Assembly (NCBI RefSeq): GCF_031127875.1
Contig: NZ_JARXIA010000001.1
Coordinates: 434,001 to 498,000 of the forward strand
Source of the DNA: Pelagicoccus sp. SDUM812005
GTDB taxonomy: Bacteria; Verrucomicrobiota; Verrucomicrobiia; Opitutales; Opitutaceae
DNA: 64,000 nucleotides
Reading direction: 5' to 3'
How positions within the stretch are numbered: the stretch's first letter is position 1; every line of letters starts with the position of its first letter. Shown here in pieces: positions 18,078 to 27,259 of this stretch. Below the pieces are notes generated by a model, which did not search any database, had not been told where the DNA came from, and saw only the letters and a list, made by a program, of their open reading frames with translations. The translations under genes and the position numbers were made by a program.

Positions 18078-18112
18078 GCGGAAGAGCTTAGGCTCTTCCG
18101 CTTTCGTTGTTT
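18078..18112 (+). terminator. Rho-independent terminator after the TonB receptor
   Basis: GCGGAAGAGC (18078-18087), loop TTAG, GCTCTTCCGC (18092-18101), then TTTCGTTGTTT. It is a perfect 10-bp stem located 115 nt after the stop. Confidence 0.8.
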
Positions 18113-18120
18113 GTGGATCG

Positions 18121-18197
18121 GTCGCGCTGAGCTTTTGCCTGCGGCGTTGAAGGAGTGAGCCTGCAGCGCGGTCGCTGGCTAAAGCTCAGCGCTACGG
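18121..18197. repeat. REP-like repeat, inverted pair
   Basis: A reverse-oriented copy (18121-18153, containing GCGCTGAGCTTTTGCC) is followed 6 nt later by a forward copy (18160-18197: CCTGCAGCGCGGTCGC, then TGGCTAAAGCTCAGCGCTAC). Both share the CTGAGCT variant, so they can pair into a long hairpin like paired REP units. Confidence 0.7.
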
Positions 18198-18259
18198 GGA
18201 GCGAGCCGTTGAACGCAGGTTTGGCGGCTCCGTGGAAAATGCGAGGATGAGGAGGCGTG

Positions 18260-19453
18260 CTATTTGTCCTTCGACGCGGAATCCGGGCTGTCGGTTCGCA
18301 CGCTGGTGGCGACTTCCTTGTCGACGGGGACGCCGTCCTCGATGGCTGGCAAAAAGATGCAGGCTTCGAGGTAGGCTTTGGTTTCGGGAGGGAGGGCGGC
18401 CTGGGCTTCGGGGGCGCAGCGTGCGTGCGTGGTTACGCCTCGCTTGTCTACGCTGAGGAGGACTTTGGTCTTGGTCTTGCTAAGCTGTTCGGGGTCGCGT
18501 TGCGGGGCGTAGATCAGAGTTGGATTTCTGTCGTTGAATTGTGGATACGGTATCGGTACCAGTTGTTCGACGAAGCAGGCGAATTCGTTGAAGAAGAAGC
18601 GTTGGCGCGCGGCAAGGGGGATCGGGGTGCCATCGAGAGTGGCGGGGTGGTACCGGGACTTCAGCAGGGTTGCCAAGGCGGGCGGAAGCAGCTCGGTGTG
18701 ATCGGCCTTGAGTTCAATGAGGTGCTCTATCGTGCCGTCCGCTGCTACTAGGAAAGTGGCTTGGGCGTAGCCGCCTTCCATGACGCCTTGCAGGGCAGCG
18801 GGAAATGCGAGCGGATGTTCCTGTGCGACCTGCGGGGGCTCCAGCTTTCGCGTGTCGGTTGGCGATGACTGGGGCCTTGGGGAGGCTTGGGAGGGAGCGG
18901 CGCTGAGGTCTCTTACTCTGATTTCTTCGCCTGCTGAGAAGAGGCGGTAGGTGTAGTTGGCTCCGCTGAAGAGCGGATTGATGGGGACCGTGATGGAAAA
19001 TTCATCTCCTTTGTCGGCTTCGATGTCGGGAATTTCCTGCACGATCTTGGTGGGTATTCCGCTATCCGGTTCGATGAGCAAGAGGATGAAGCAGTGCTGG
19101 AAGTCGCGGTCGATGACGGCGTTCGCTTTGAGGACGAATACGGGCGTGTTGTAGTGGTAGCGGGTATCTTTGAGGATGCCGACTTGTTTGTCCTGGAGGA
19201 TTATGCCTCCGTCCGTGTAGGTGCCGTTGGAATTGACCGCGAGCTTTCCGTTCGGAAAGGGCTTGAGATCGGAGGCGACGAAGGCGAGCGGCGTTTCCCC
19301 GTCCATGGAAACCACGGTAAGCCAATCGTCGCCGTGTTGCACGAGCACTTCCATTTGCGCGGAAGCGAGGAGAGCGGCGAAGGCGGAGGCGCCGAGGGCG
19401 AAAAGCGCTTTGGCGGGCCGCAGCGTTTTTCCGATCTTCCAGGACTGCTTCAT
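18260..19453 (-). CDS. Exported protein with TonB C-terminal-like repeats, function unknown
   Basis: A 397-residue protein with an N-terminal hydrophobic export segment (about 14-33). The N-terminal half has short beta-strands (QMEVLVQHGDDWLTVVSMDG). A Pro/Ser/Gln-rich linker at about 185-215 separates two regions that resemble the TonB C-terminal fold: GVMEGGYAQATFLVAADGTIEHLIELKAD, with pattern 'x-V-x-x-DG-x-h', and KVLLSVDKRGVTTHARC. No enzyme motif is visible. It might touch TonB receptors in the periplasm, but this is only suggested by the fold resemblance. It stands alone on the minus strand between a receptor and an AraC regulator. I do not recognise a named family. Confidence 0.6.
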   Translation of the reverse strand: MKQSWKIGKTLRPAKALFALGASAFAALLASAQMEVLVQHGDDWLTVVSMDGETPLAFVASDLKPFPNGKLAVNSNGTYTDGGIILQDKQVGILKDTRYHYNTPVFVLKANAVIDRDFQHCFILLLIEPDSGIPTKIVQEIPDIEADKGDEFSITVPINPLFSGANYTYRLFSAGEEIRVRDLSAAPSQASPRPQSSPTDTRKLEPPQVAQEHPLAFPAALQGVMEGGYAQATFLVAADGTIEHLIELKADHTELLPPALATLLKSRYHPATLDGTPIPLAARQRFFFNEFACFVEQLVPIPYPQFNDRNPTLIYAPQRDPEQLSKTKTKVLLSVDKRGVTTHARCAPEAQAALPPETKAYLEACIFLPAIEDGVPVDKEVATSVRTDSPDSASKDK

Positions 19454-19533
19454 TTAGGGGTATACGATTGTAGGAGGGGAAGGATTTCCGGATGCGGCAT
19501 TGTTCCCGAGCGAGAGCTTCGCGTCGCGTTCGC

Positions 19534-20391
19534 TTAGCGTTGGCGCTTGCGGTATTCTTTGGGGGAGCAGCCGCAGGCGCGGCGGAAGGCTTCGTTGAAG
19601 CGGGAGAGGGTGTTGAATCCGGAGGCCATGGCCACGTCCAGGATCTTGTCGTCGGTGGTGATGAGGAGGCGCTGGGCGTGCGATACGCGGTGATGGGTGA
19701 TGTAGTCGACGAGGGTCGTGCCGAAGGTTTTTTTGAAGAGGTTCATGGCGTAGTTGGGATGCAGGTCGACCGCTTTTCCGATGCTTTCGGCATTGAGCGG
19801 CTCCAGGTAGCGCTGGGCGACCAGGCAGGCCATGTGTTCCACCTTGTTCAAGCTGCCGTCGAGGAGGGCATTGGCCTTGCTGGCGGTGCTTGACTTGGAG
19901 GTTGTAGGCAGCTCGTCGTGCAGCTGGGCCATGCGTCGGAGGCGGGCTTCCAGTTCCAGCAGGACGATTTGCTCCGATTCCTTGTCGCCTTTGCCGAGGT
20001 CGTGCTCCCATTGGGCGAATCGGTCGTTCTCGCTTTCGATTCTGCCGCCGAGCCGCTGTCGCAGCAGTTCACCGTGCAGCAGGTTATGCACGAAGGCGTT
20101 GGGCAGCTTGAACTGGAGAAACCAGGGGAAGGGGATGGTGACGACGAAGTATTGGCTGTCCTCGCTGAAGGAAATGACCTGGTGGGGGATGGAGGCCCAG
20201 AAGGCTCCGAGTTGTCCCGCGTTGAGGGTGATCTTGCGTCCGCCGAGCAGGTAGGTGACGGATCCGCGAACCATGTGGTTGAGCTCGATCTCGTTGTGGT
20301 GGTCGGGGCGTCCCATGGGAGAGGGATTCCAGCTCACGCAGCTCAAGCCATAGGGTTGGAAGTCGGGGCGGTTGGGGTCGAAGGTGTCCAA
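19534..20391 (-). CDS. AraC-family transcriptional regulator
   Basis: A 285-residue regulator. The N-terminal cupin-like half (HHNEIELNHMVRGSVTYLLGG, then LGAFWASIPHQVISF) should bind a sugar or sugar derivative. The C-terminal half has two helix-turn-helix motifs: ESIGKAVDLHPNYAMNLFKK and DVAMASGFNTLSRFNEAFRR, followed by GCSPKEYRKR. It is transcribed divergently from the isomerase/transketolase/ABC operon that begins at 20576, with 184 nt between the starts, and is therefore the best local candidate to activate that operon. The gap contains a separate perfect ATTCCCG/CGGGAAT dyad. Confidence 0.9.
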   Translation of the reverse strand: MDTFDPNRPDFQPYGLSCVSWNPSPMGRPDHHNEIELNHMVRGSVTYLLGGRKITLNAGQLGAFWASIPHQVISFSEDSQYFVVTIPFPWFLQFKLPNAFVHNLLHGELLRQRLGGRIESENDRFAQWEHDLGKGDKESEQIVLLELEARLRRMAQLHDELPTTSKSSTASKANALLDGSLNKVEHMACLVAQRYLEPLNAESIGKAVDLHPNYAMNLFKKTFGTTLVDYITHHRVSHAQRLLITTDDKILDVAMASGFNTLSRFNEAFRRACGCSPKEYRKRQR

Positions 20392-20480
20392 GGCGAGTTG
20401 GGGTTGAGGCTTAGTATTCAGGTGATATGTAGTCCTTGTCAGGATGAAACGAGGATAAAATTAGGATATTCTACGGTCAT

Positions 20481-20498
20481 ATTCCCGGATTCGGGAAT
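20481..20498. promoter_or_regulatory. Perfect dyad upstream of the isomerase operon
   Basis: ATTCCCG-GATT-CGGGAAT, an inverted repeat of 7 bp with a 4-nt centre, 78 nt before the isomerase start. Its symmetry fits a dimeric repressor site (LacI- or GntR-like) better than the direct repeats usual for AraC. No such repressor gene is in the window. Confidence 0.5.
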
Positions 20499-20575
20499 TT
20501 GTACCTCTTTCCTGCCCCGTATTAATATAGGTCGCTGACGACTCTCGGGGAAAGCTGTTTCGAAAAATAATCCCT

Positions 20576-22000
20576 GTGAAAAAATCTACTCAAACCTTTG
20601 GCGTCATCTTTGGAAATCGCGACTTCTTCCCGGACAAGCTGGTGACGGAAGCCCGTGCCGATATCGAAAAGCTTTTCGGTGAGCTCGGCTTGGAAGGCGT
20701 GTATTTGTCCGAGGAGGACACCAAGCTCGGCGGGGTGGAGACGCATGCCGACGCCCGCAAGTGCGCGGAGCTTTTCAAGTCGCGTCGCGACGACATTGCG
20801 GGGGTGCTTGTTTGTTTGCCGAATTTCGGGGACGAGAAGGGCGTGGCCGACACGCTCAAGATGGCGGGCTTGAACGTGCCGGTGCTGATACAGGGGTATC
20901 CAGATGACTTGGACAGGCTAGACGTTATTCGTCGCCGCGACGCGTTCTGTGGCAAGATTTCCGTATGCAATAACCTGAGACAGGCGGGGATTGCCTATTC
21001 CCTAACGCGGAAGCACGTGGTTCGCCCCAATGATCCTTCTTTCGTGGAAGACTTGCAGCAGTTCGTCGCGGTGTGCCGCGTCGTAGGAGGAATCCGCGGT
21101 TGCCGTATCGGCGCCGTGGGAGCCCGTCCTGGTGCCTTCAATACAGTTCGCTACAGCGAGAAGATCTTGGAGCGCAATGGCATCAGCGTCACCACTGTCG
21201 ACCTGTCGGAGATCCTAGGCGATGCCGAAAAGCTCGCGGCGGATAGCGATGCGATCGTTGCGAAGGTCGAAGAGATCAAGGCCTACGCCAATGCCTCCAT
21301 GGTACCGCAGGCAAAGCTCGTCCAGATGGCTCGGCTCGGCGTGGTGCTGGACCGTTTCGTAGAGCAAAACGCTCTCGATGCGACCGCTGTCCAGTGCTGG
21401 ACGTCGGTGCAAGCGAACCATGGTTGCAACGTTTGCACCTCGATGAGCATGATGAGCGAGGACCTTTCGCCCAGCGCTTGCGAAGTGGACGTCACTGGAG
21501 TGCTCACCATGTACGCGATGCAGTTGGCATCCGGAACGCCAAGCGCGCTGGTGGACTGGAATAACAACTACGGCGCCGAGGACGACAAGTGCGTGCTTTT
21601 TCACTGCGGCAATTGGGCGAAGTCCTTCTTGAAGGAAGCGAAAATCTCCACCGCGCCGATCCTGGGTACGGTCGTGGGCGAAGAGAATACTTATGGAGCG
21701 CTTGATGGCCGTACTCCAGCGAGTTCGCTCACCTATGGTCGTATCACCACTGATGATACGAACGGCTCGATTCGAGCCTATATCGGCGAAGGTCAATTGA
21801 CCGACGACAATTTGAAGACCTTTGGGAATCGGGCGGTTGCGCAGGTGCCTAAGCTGCAGAAGCTGATGCGGCACGTCTGCCGCGAGGGCTTCGAGCACCA
21901 CGTGGTGATGAATGCCTCGCACACTGCGGCGATCCTCAAGGAAGCCTTCGAGAACTATCTCGGCTGGGAAACATATTACCATGAACAACCAGAGGATTGA
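20576..22000 (+). CDS. L-fucose/L-arabinose-isomerase-family sugar isomerase
   Basis: A 474-residue member of the fucose/arabinose isomerase fold (COG2407-like), which interconverts aldoses and ketoses using a divalent metal. Likely metal ligands are Glu303 (in ACEVDVTG), Asp327 (in ALVDWNN) and His449 (in NASHTA), matching the Glu-Asp-His arrangement of the fold. A Cys-rich loop NHGCNVCTSMSMM precedes them. The start is a GTG (20576) with a weak ribosome site. It heads the operon with the split transketolase and kinase. By position it should make the ketose that the FGGY kinase phosphorylates, and D-apiose to apulose is my proposed reaction. Fucose or another pentose cannot be excluded. Confidence 0.78.
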   Translation: MKKSTQTFGVIFGNRDFFPDKLVTEARADIEKLFGELGLEGVYLSEEDTKLGGVETHADARKCAELFKSRRDDIAGVLVCLPNFGDEKGVADTLKMAGLNVPVLIQGYPDDLDRLDVIRRRDAFCGKISVCNNLRQAGIAYSLTRKHVVRPNDPSFVEDLQQFVAVCRVVGGIRGCRIGAVGARPGAFNTVRYSEKILERNGISVTTVDLSEILGDAEKLAADSDAIVAKVEEIKAYANASMVPQAKLVQMARLGVVLDRFVEQNALDATAVQCWTSVQANHGCNVCTSMSMMSEDLSPSACEVDVTGVLTMYAMQLASGTPSALVDWNNNYGAEDDKCVLFHCGNWAKSFLKEAKISTAPILGTVVGEENTYGALDGRTPASSLTYGRITTDDTNGSIRAYIGEGQLTDDNLKTFGNRAVAQVPKLQKLMRHVCREGFEHHVVMNASHTAAILKEAFENYLGWETYYHEQPED

Positions 22001-22005
22001 GAAGC

Positions 22006-22081
22006 GTAGCTCGGAGCGAGAGCCCGCCAGCGCCTTGCCTGATCTAGGCTGCTAGAACGATGACCAAAGCGCAGCGCTACG
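22006..22081. repeat. Degenerate inverted pair of REP-like repeat
   Basis: A reverse copy (22006-22040, GTAGCTCGGAGC then GAGAGCCCGCC) faces a forward remnant (22062-22081, AAAGCGCAGCGCTACG). The element fills the gap between isomerase and transketolase genes. Confidence 0.5.
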
Positions 22082-22102
22082 AATTTTCGAATCATTTTCA
22101 CC

Positions 22103-22945
22103 ATGAACTACACTGACGGACAACTTGAGCAAAAGTCGCTGAAATTGCGGCGGAGCGTCGTAAAGTGGATCAAGCATGCGGGAGCCGGACACACGGGCGG
22201 CAGCTTGTCTTGCATCGATATCTTAAACGTATTGTACAATCGGATACTCAATGTATCGCCGGAGAATTTTACCTCTCCGGATCGCGATCGTTACGTGCAG
22301 AGCAAGGGCCACGCGGTGGAAGCTTTGTTTGTGGTGCTCGCGGATGCAGGGTTTTTCGACGAGTCGGACCTGGAGACGCTTTGCTGCTACCAGTCGCACT
22401 ACGTGGGGCATCCCACCCGAAAGGTAAATGGCGTGGAGCAGAATACCGGTGGCTTGGGCCATGGTTTGCCGATTTGCGTGGGCACAGCGCTAGCGGGCAA
22501 GATGGACGCCAAGGATTACCGTGTTTATACCTTGCTCGGCGATGGAGAATTGGCTGAAGGATCGAACTGGGAGGCGGCCATGTCTGCGGCTCATTATAAG
22601 CTCGATAACCTAACCGCCGTAATCGACTGCAATACCCTGCAGATCGCTGGGCGAACCGCGGACGTGATGAACAGCGAACCCTTGGTGGAAAAGTGGGAAG
22701 CTTTTGGTTGGGCGGTACGTCGAATCGATGGCCACGATATAGCTGCTTTGACGGAGGCCTTGAGGGATCCCTTGGAAGCGGGAAAACCAAGTATGGTGAT
22801 TGCGGATACGGTTAAAGGGCGGGGAGTCTCGTTTATGGAAGATGTCGGAAAGTGGCATCATGGCGTGCCGAACGACGAGGAATTCGCGAAAGCGATGGAA
22901 GGCTTCGATATGCAACTCGCGGCCAAGGAAGGAGCTCTGTCATGA
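22103..22945 (+). CDS. Transketolase, N-terminal (TPP-binding) subunit
   Basis: A 280-residue protein that corresponds to the N-terminal half of transketolase. GAGHTGGSLS near residue 30 supplies an active-site His. GDGELAEGSNWEAA (about 146-159) with the later VIDCN is the thiamine diphosphate/Mg motif, and GLGHGLPICVGTALA is the usual preceding helix. The gene for the other half overlaps its stop by 4 nt. Bacteria with split transketolases often also have a normal one, so a dedicated pair next to a sugar isomerase and kinase points to an unusual ketose phosphate. The closest known precedent is apulose-4-phosphate transketolase subunit A. Split transketolases that simply handle xylulose-5-phosphate also exist. 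Confidence 0.85.
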   Translation: MNYTDGQLEQKSLKLRRSVVKWIKHAGAGHTGGSLSCIDILNVLYNRILNVSPENFTSPDRDRYVQSKGHAVEALFVVLADAGFFDESDLETLCCYQSHYVGHPTRKVNGVEQNTGGLGHGLPICVGTALAGKMDAKDYRVYTLLGDGELAEGSNWEAAMSAAHYKLDNLTAVIDCNTLQIAGRTADVMNSEPLVEKWEAFGWAVRRIDGHDIAALTEALRDPLEAGKPSMVIADTVKGRGVSFMEDVGKWHHGVPNDEEFAKAMEGFDMQLAAKEGALS

Positions 22946-23955
22946 GCGCTCCTGCACCCTCGATGTATAGCCCCGAAGCCTCCGCTCTCGCGGAAGAGAT
23001 TGGGCTCAAGAAAGGCAAGGCAAACTTGGAAGTGTTTGCGGCGACGGTGGAGGCTCTCGCATCGAGCGACCCGCAGGTCGTGGCGGTCGTCAGCGATTCG
23101 CGTGGCTCCGGCAAGTTGGGTCCATTCGGGGCGGCTTATCCGAAGCAGCTCGTGGAAGTCGGAATCGCGGAGCAAAATTTGGTCGGCGTCGCGGCTGGTC
23201 TCGCCTCGGCGGGCAAGAAGGTCTTTGCGGTGTCGCCGTCTTGCTTTTTGACGGCGCGTTCCTTGGAGCAGATCAAGAACGACGTCGCGTATTCAGATAA
23301 CCCTGTCACCCTTGTGGGGATCAGCTCGGGAGTGAGCTACGGAGCCTTGGGTACGACTCACCACTCCTTGCACGATTTTGCCGCCTTGCGGGCGATCAAC
23401 AATTTGCACGTGGTGTGCCCAGCGGACAACTACGAAGCGGAGCAAGCGGTTCGAGCGGCGGCCGTCTTGGAAAAACCTGTCTTTCTACGCTTCGGCAAGG
23501 CCGCTCTGTACAGTCTTGGGAGCGAAGCGGAGCAAGCCTTCGAGTTTGGCAAGGCGCGCCTCTTGCGTTATGGCGACGATTTGGCGTTCATTGCGACAGG
23601 AGAGACGGTTGCGCATGCCTTGCTCGCTGCGGAAAAGTTGAAACGCGAACAAGGCCTGGAGGCCCGCGTTATCAGCTTGCATAGCTTGAAGCCCTTCGAC
23701 GTGGATGCGGTTTTGGCGGCGGCTCGCGAATGCGGGGCGGTTGTTACGGTGGAAGAGCACATGGTTAATGGTGGTTTGGGCGAAGCCTGCGCTGCTGCGA
23801 TTTTAGAAGCGGGAGTGGGCGATTGCTTGTTCCATCGAGTTGGAATCCCTGACGAATACACCGTCACGGGCAGTCAGGCGGACATTTTCCGTCATTATGG
23901 AATTTCGATGGAAGGACTTTTTTCCACGGCGGGCCAGATGCTCGAAAGGGTTTGA
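22942..23955 (+). CDS. Transketolase, C-terminal subunit
   Basis: A 337-residue protein with the pyrimidine-binding and C-terminal transketolase domains. VGIAEQNLVGVAAGLA (about residues 74-89) contains the Glu that activates thiamine, GALGTTHHSLHDFAALRA the substrate-phosphate region, and VVTVEEHMVNGGLGEA the C-terminal domain signature. Start ATG 22942 overlaps the upstream stop (ATGA) and follows GGAG, so the subunits are made in equal amounts; a longer frame from 22852 lies entirely inside the first subunit. Together they would transfer a two-carbon unit from a ketose phosphate to an aldose phosphate. For apulose-4-phosphate plus glyceraldehyde-3-phosphate the products are xylulose-5-phosphate and dihydroxyacetone phosphate. 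Confidence 0.85.
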   Translation: MSAPAPSMYSPEASALAEEIGLKKGKANLEVFAATVEALASSDPQVVAVVSDSRGSGKLGPFGAAYPKQLVEVGIAEQNLVGVAAGLASAGKKVFAVSPSCFLTARSLEQIKNDVAYSDNPVTLVGISSGVSYGALGTTHHSLHDFAALRAINNLHVVCPADNYEAEQAVRAAAVLEKPVFLRFGKAALYSLGSEAEQAFEFGKARLLRYGDDLAFIATGETVAHALLAAEKLKREQGLEARVISLHSLKPFDVDAVLAAARECGAVVTVEEHMVNGGLGEACAAAILEAGVGDCLFHRVGIPDEYTVTGSQADIFRHYGISMEGLFSTAGQMLERV

Positions 23956-23983
23956 TGTAACTGAGTAGGGTTGCTGCATGCGA

Positions 23984-24013
23984 CGCGCTGCGGATCTCAG
24001 GATCCGCGGCGCG
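23984..24013. repeat. Strong palindromic hairpin between transketolase and kinase genes
   Basis: A 13-bp stem with one G-T wobble (CGCGCTGCGGATC at 23984-23996 against GATCCGCGGCGCG at 24001-24013) and tetraloop TCAG. No T-run follows on the plus strand, so it is more likely an mRNA-processing or REP-type element than a terminator. Confidence 0.6.
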
Positions 24014-24047
24014 CCGCCAGAGCTTCCGCTCCGGATTAAAAAAATAA

Positions 24048-25553
24048 ATGCCCCATTTCCTTGCCATAGACCAAAGCACCTCGGCCACCAAGGCTCTGCT
24101 GTTTAACGAACGCCTAGAGTTGCTCGATCGAGAAGGCATCGAGCATGTCCAGCACTACCCAAGAGCGGGGTGGGTGGAGCATGATGCGGAGGAGATTTGG
24201 CAGAACCTCTTGACGGTCGCGCGCCGGCTCTTGGGGCGACGACCCGCCGAGGCGGAATCATTGTGTAGCCTTAGCATTACCAACCAGCGGGAAACGATTG
24301 TCGTATTCGAAAAATCGAGCGGTAAGCCTCTCTATCCTGCTCTGGTCTGGCAGTGCCGTCGCGGCGTCGGCTTGTGCGATGCGGCGAACGCAGGCGGTTT
24401 GGGCCAATTGGTCGAAGAGCGGACTGGCTTGAAGATCGATGCCTACTTTTCGGCTTCGAAGCTGAAATGGCTGATGCAAAACGAGCCGGAAATCGCTCGT
24501 AAGGTGCGTTCGGGCGAAGCGCTGGTGGGGACGATCGACGCTTATTTGATCTATCGATTGACGGAGGGGCGTACGTTCGCGACGGATACGACGAATGCGA
24601 GTCGTACTTTGCTCTACGATATAGCATTGTTGCGTTGGGACGAGGCTCTTTGCGAACTTTGGGACACGCCTCTGCACGCCTTGCCGGAGGTCCGAGACTG
24701 CGAAGCCAAATTTGGGGAGACGACCTTGGGAGGTATCCTAAAGGAAGCTTTGCCCATATGCGGAGTGATGGGTGATTCCCAAGCGGCTCTATTCGCTCAA
24801 GGCTGTTACGAACCAGGCTCGGCTAAGGTAACTTTCGGCACGGGTTCGTCGATCTTGTTGAATGTCGGTTCCGAAATGAAGCGCTCGGACAACGGGGTGG
24901 TGACGACGCTAGCGTGGACTCGCGGCGGGATCCCCACCTATGCAATGGAGGGCATCATTATCAGTTCGGCGGCCACTTTGGCTTGGCTGAAGAACCAGCT
25001 AGGCCTGTTCGAAAGCTATTCCGAGGTGGAGCCCATGGCCCGCGAGCTCACGGGCAACGGTGGCGTGTACCTTGTTCCCGCGTTTACGGGGCTCGGCCTG
25101 CCTTATTGGAAAGCCGATGCGAGGGCGACGATCGTAGGGCTGAGCTCGCAGAGCGATCGGCGTCACCTGGTGCGGGCCGGAATCGAGTCGATGGCCTATC
25201 AAGTTAGCGAGGCATTGGCGGCGATGCGTGAGGATGCTGGCGTGTCGCTTTCGGGGCTTAAGGCCGATGGCGGAGCCACGAAGAATTCCTTTTTAATGCA
25301 GTTGGTCGCAGACTTGTGTCGTGTGGATTTGTCGGTCGCAGGCATGCCGGAATGTTCTCCATTGGGAGCGACCATGGCTGGAATGCTCGGAATGGGCCTT
25401 GTGGTGTCGCCGGAAGACTTTTCCTTAGGATCGGCCGAAGGTTTTACCCCTCGGATGCTTGCCGAAGAGTCCGATCGACTATTAGGTGAATGGCGTTCCG
25501 CAGTGCAACAGACCCTCGCCCCTCTCGAGGCTAAAGACCCGTTGTATTTGTAA
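24048..25553 (+). CDS. FGGY-family carbohydrate kinase, GlpK-like
   Basis: A 501-residue ATP-dependent kinase close to glycerol kinase. [12 protein letters not shown] is the N-terminal phosphate loop. Arg81 and Glu82 (NQRET), Tyr133 (DAYFS) and Asp243 (GDSQAAL, catalytic base) match the glycerol-binding residues of Glp[11 protein letters not shown] and [16 protein letters not shown] follow, and DGGATKNSF is the adenosine site. Without context it would be called glycerol kinase, but no glycerol facilitator or GlpD is nearby, and it is framed by an isomerase, a split transketolase and a sugar importer. Its proposed substrate is therefore the branched ketose apulose, whose reactive end resembles glycerol. 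A fructose-1,6-bisphosphate site was not assessed. Confidence 0.88.
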   Translation: MPHFLAIDQSTSATKALLFNERLELLDREGIEHVQHYPRAGWVEHDAEEIWQNLLTVARRLLGRRPAEAESLCSLSITNQRETIVVFEKSSGKPLYPALVWQCRRGVGLCDAANAGGLGQLVEERTGLKIDAYFSASKLKWLMQNEPEIARKVRSGEALVGTIDAYLIYRLTEGRTFATDTTNASRTLLYDIALLRWDEALCELWDTPLHALPEVRDCEAKFGETTLGGILKEALPICGVMGDSQAALFAQGCYEPGSAKVTFGTGSSILLNVGSEMKRSDNGVVTTLAWTRGGIPTYAMEGIIISSAATLAWLKNQLGLFESYSEVEPMARELTGNGGVYLVPAFTGLGLPYWKADARATIVGLSSQSDRRHLVRAGIESMAYQVSEALAAMREDAGVSLSGLKADGGATKNSFLMQLVADLCRVDLSVAGMPECSPLGATMAGMLGMGLVVSPEDFSLGSAEGFTPRMLAEESDRLLGEWRSAVQQTLAPLEAKDPLYL

Positions 25554-25605
25554 TGATTTACTGATTACGAAGAATCTAGATATCCCCCGAAAAAATACCC
25601 AAAAA

Positions 25606-26583
25606 ATGAATACACAAAAACTACCCGTTGGGGCGTGGCTTGTTGCCATTTGCTCTGCAATCTTTCTTCTCGCTGGCTGTGGCAAAGGCGAGGACGGCGA
25701 AGCTGGCTCCGACTCTACGGGGCCGAAGCGAATGGCTGTGGTCGTATCGACCCTTAATAATCCTTGGTTTGTGGTACTTGCGGAAACCGCTCGGGATCGG
25801 GCGATCGAGCTCGGCTACGAAGCCACGATTTTCGACTCGCAAAACGATCCGTCCAAAGAATCGGTTCACTTCGACAACCTGATCGCCTCTGGGTACGACG
25901 CGGTCCTTTTCAATTGCACGGATGCAGAGGGCTCCATCGCCAACGTGCGTCGCGCCAAGAAGGCTGATATTCCTGTCTTTTGCATGGACCGAGAGATCAC
26001 GGCGAACGACGTAGCGGTTTCTCAAATACTTTCGGACAACTATTCCGGTTGCGTCGCCTTGGGCGAGTACTTCGTCGAAACCGTCGGGGAGTCGGGCGAG
26101 TATGCGGAGCTGTTGGGAATTATAGCCGATACCAACACCTGGAATCGCTCCAAGGGATTCCACAGCGTAGTGGATCGCTTTCCTGGTTTGAAGATGGTTG
26201 CCCAGCAGTCCGCTGACTTCGACCGGGCCAAGGCCTTGGAAGTCATGGAGTCGATCCTGCAGGCAAACCCGAACATCAAGGCGGTCTTCTGCGGTAACGA
26301 CGCGATGGCGATGGGCGCCTACCAAGCCTTGCTCGCGGCCGGCAAGGCGAAGCAGGTGAAGGTCTTCGGCTTCGACGGAGCGGACGATGTCGTTCGTTCG
26401 ATTGCGGAAGGCAAGATAACGGCTACCGGAATGCAGTTCCCCAAGCGTATGGCGCGAACCTCGGCGGAAAGCGCTCATGCCTACATCAATGGCAAGCGCG
26501 ATTTCGATCAGCGCACCTTGGTTGCGGTCGAATTGGTGACAAAGGAAAACGTATCCAAATTTGGCGACTTCGGTCGCAAATAG
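25606..26583 (+). CDS. Sugar ABC transporter substrate-binding lipoprotein (RbsB type)
   Basis: A 325-residue periplasmic binding protein. The ATG at 25606 leads into a signal ending LLAGC, a lipobox, so Cys becomes lipidated. The body shows the RbsB pattern: [71 protein letters not shown] and [11 protein letters not shown]. Asn, Asp and Arg at these points usually bind a pyranose or furanose. It is the first gene of the importer cassette SBP-DUF2291-ATPase-permease. By context the ligand is the sugar processed by the isomerase/kinase/transketolase genes just upstream. An in-frame start at 25486 would place 40 non-signal residues in front and is rejected. Confidence 0.92.
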   Translation: MNTQKLPVGAWLVAICSAIFLLAGCGKGEDGEAGSDSTGPKRMAVVVSTLNNPWFVVLAETARDRAIELGYEATIFDSQNDPSKESVHFDNLIASGYDAVLFNCTDAEGSIANVRRAKKADIPVFCMDREITANDVAVSQILSDNYSGCVALGEYFVETVGESGEYAELLGIIADTNTWNRSKGFHSVVDRFPGLKMVAQQSADFDRAKALEVMESILQANPNIKAVFCGNDAMAMGAYQALLAAGKAKQVKVFGFDGADDVVRSIAEGKITATGMQFPKRMARTSAESAHAYINGKRDFDQRTLVAVELVTKENVSKFGDFGRK

Positions 26584-26605
26584 TTTCTGCTTTGCTGGAA
26601 ATTCC

Positions 26606-27259
26606 GTGTCTTATCTCTCGTCGAAATTTGTACGTTGGGGCGGCTCGGTGGCTTTGCTCGCCATCCTCTGGCTCGTATTGCCTCCCTTCAGGATCGTCTC
26701 CTTGGACGAGAACGGTAAGCTCCCTTCTAATGGAAAAGGGGATGCTGCCTTTGACGCAGGGGAGTTTGCGGATCGCTTTTGGGAGGAAACCTTGGTTTCC
26801 AGCATGGACAGCGCGACGCCGCTCAGCGACTTGCTTGAGGCGATCGATGCCGATCTCGCTTCGGCTAAGCGGAGCTATGGCGAGCAGAAGGGGGAAGGAG
26901 CTCCCGTTTACTTCTATGCAGGGGGAGAGGGCACCGTGGTTGAGATCAAAGGCCGTCGGGCCACGCTTCAAGCCCACGGGGCGCGCGTCAACCTGCTGAT
27001 TGCGCCTCCTGTATTTGGAAATACAGTACGAGATGGAACTGGGTTGCTGAGCGTCAACGAACTGCCTGGCCTAGAGGAGTTCAATGCGGTTTCTGCTGCC
27101 CTGAACAAGAAGGTCGAGTTGGAAGTGATGTCTGTTCTGAAGGATAGTCTTTCGCAGGGGGTGAAAGTGCGTTTCGTTGGCTGCTCGAAAGTTCCCGAGG
27201 CCTTGTCTGACGGGGCGAACCTGGAATTCACTCCATTGCGAGTGGAGATAGCGGAATGA
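26606..27259 (+). CDS. DUF2291-family periplasmic protein of the sugar importer
   Basis: A 217-residue protein with one N-terminal membrane helix (VALLAILWLVLPPF, about residues 13-27) and a periplasmic beta-rich domain, for example APVYFYAGGEGTVVEIKGRRA. DUF2291 proteins are typically found inside sugar ABC operons of the ribose type and their role is unknown. Start GTG 26606 is chosen because GGAA lies 7 nt upstream; an in-frame TTG at 26561 would overlap the preceding gene. The stop overlaps the ATPase start by 4 nt. A role as accessory domain between binding protein and permease is possible but untested. Confidence 0.75.
   Translation: MSYLSSKFVRWGGSVALLAILWLVLPPFRIVSLDENGKLPSNGKGDAAFDAGEFADRFWEETLVSSMDSATPLSDLLEAIDADLASAKRSYGEQKGEGAPVYFYAGGEGTVVEIKGRRATLQAHGARVNLLIAPPVFGNTVRDGTGLLSVNELPGLEEFNAVSAALNKKVELEVMSVLKDSLSQGVKVRFVGCSKVPEALSDGANLEFTPLRVEIAE

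Noticed and set aside
23984-24013. Rho-independent terminator after the transketolase
   Set aside because: The stem is strong but no T-run follows on the plus strand; listed as a palindromic element instead.
24048-25553. Naming the FGGY kinase glycerol kinase
   Set aside because: Its active-site residues match GlpK, but there is no glycerol facilitator or dehydrogenase nearby and the surrounding isomerase and split transketolase suggest a ketose; left as GlpK-like.
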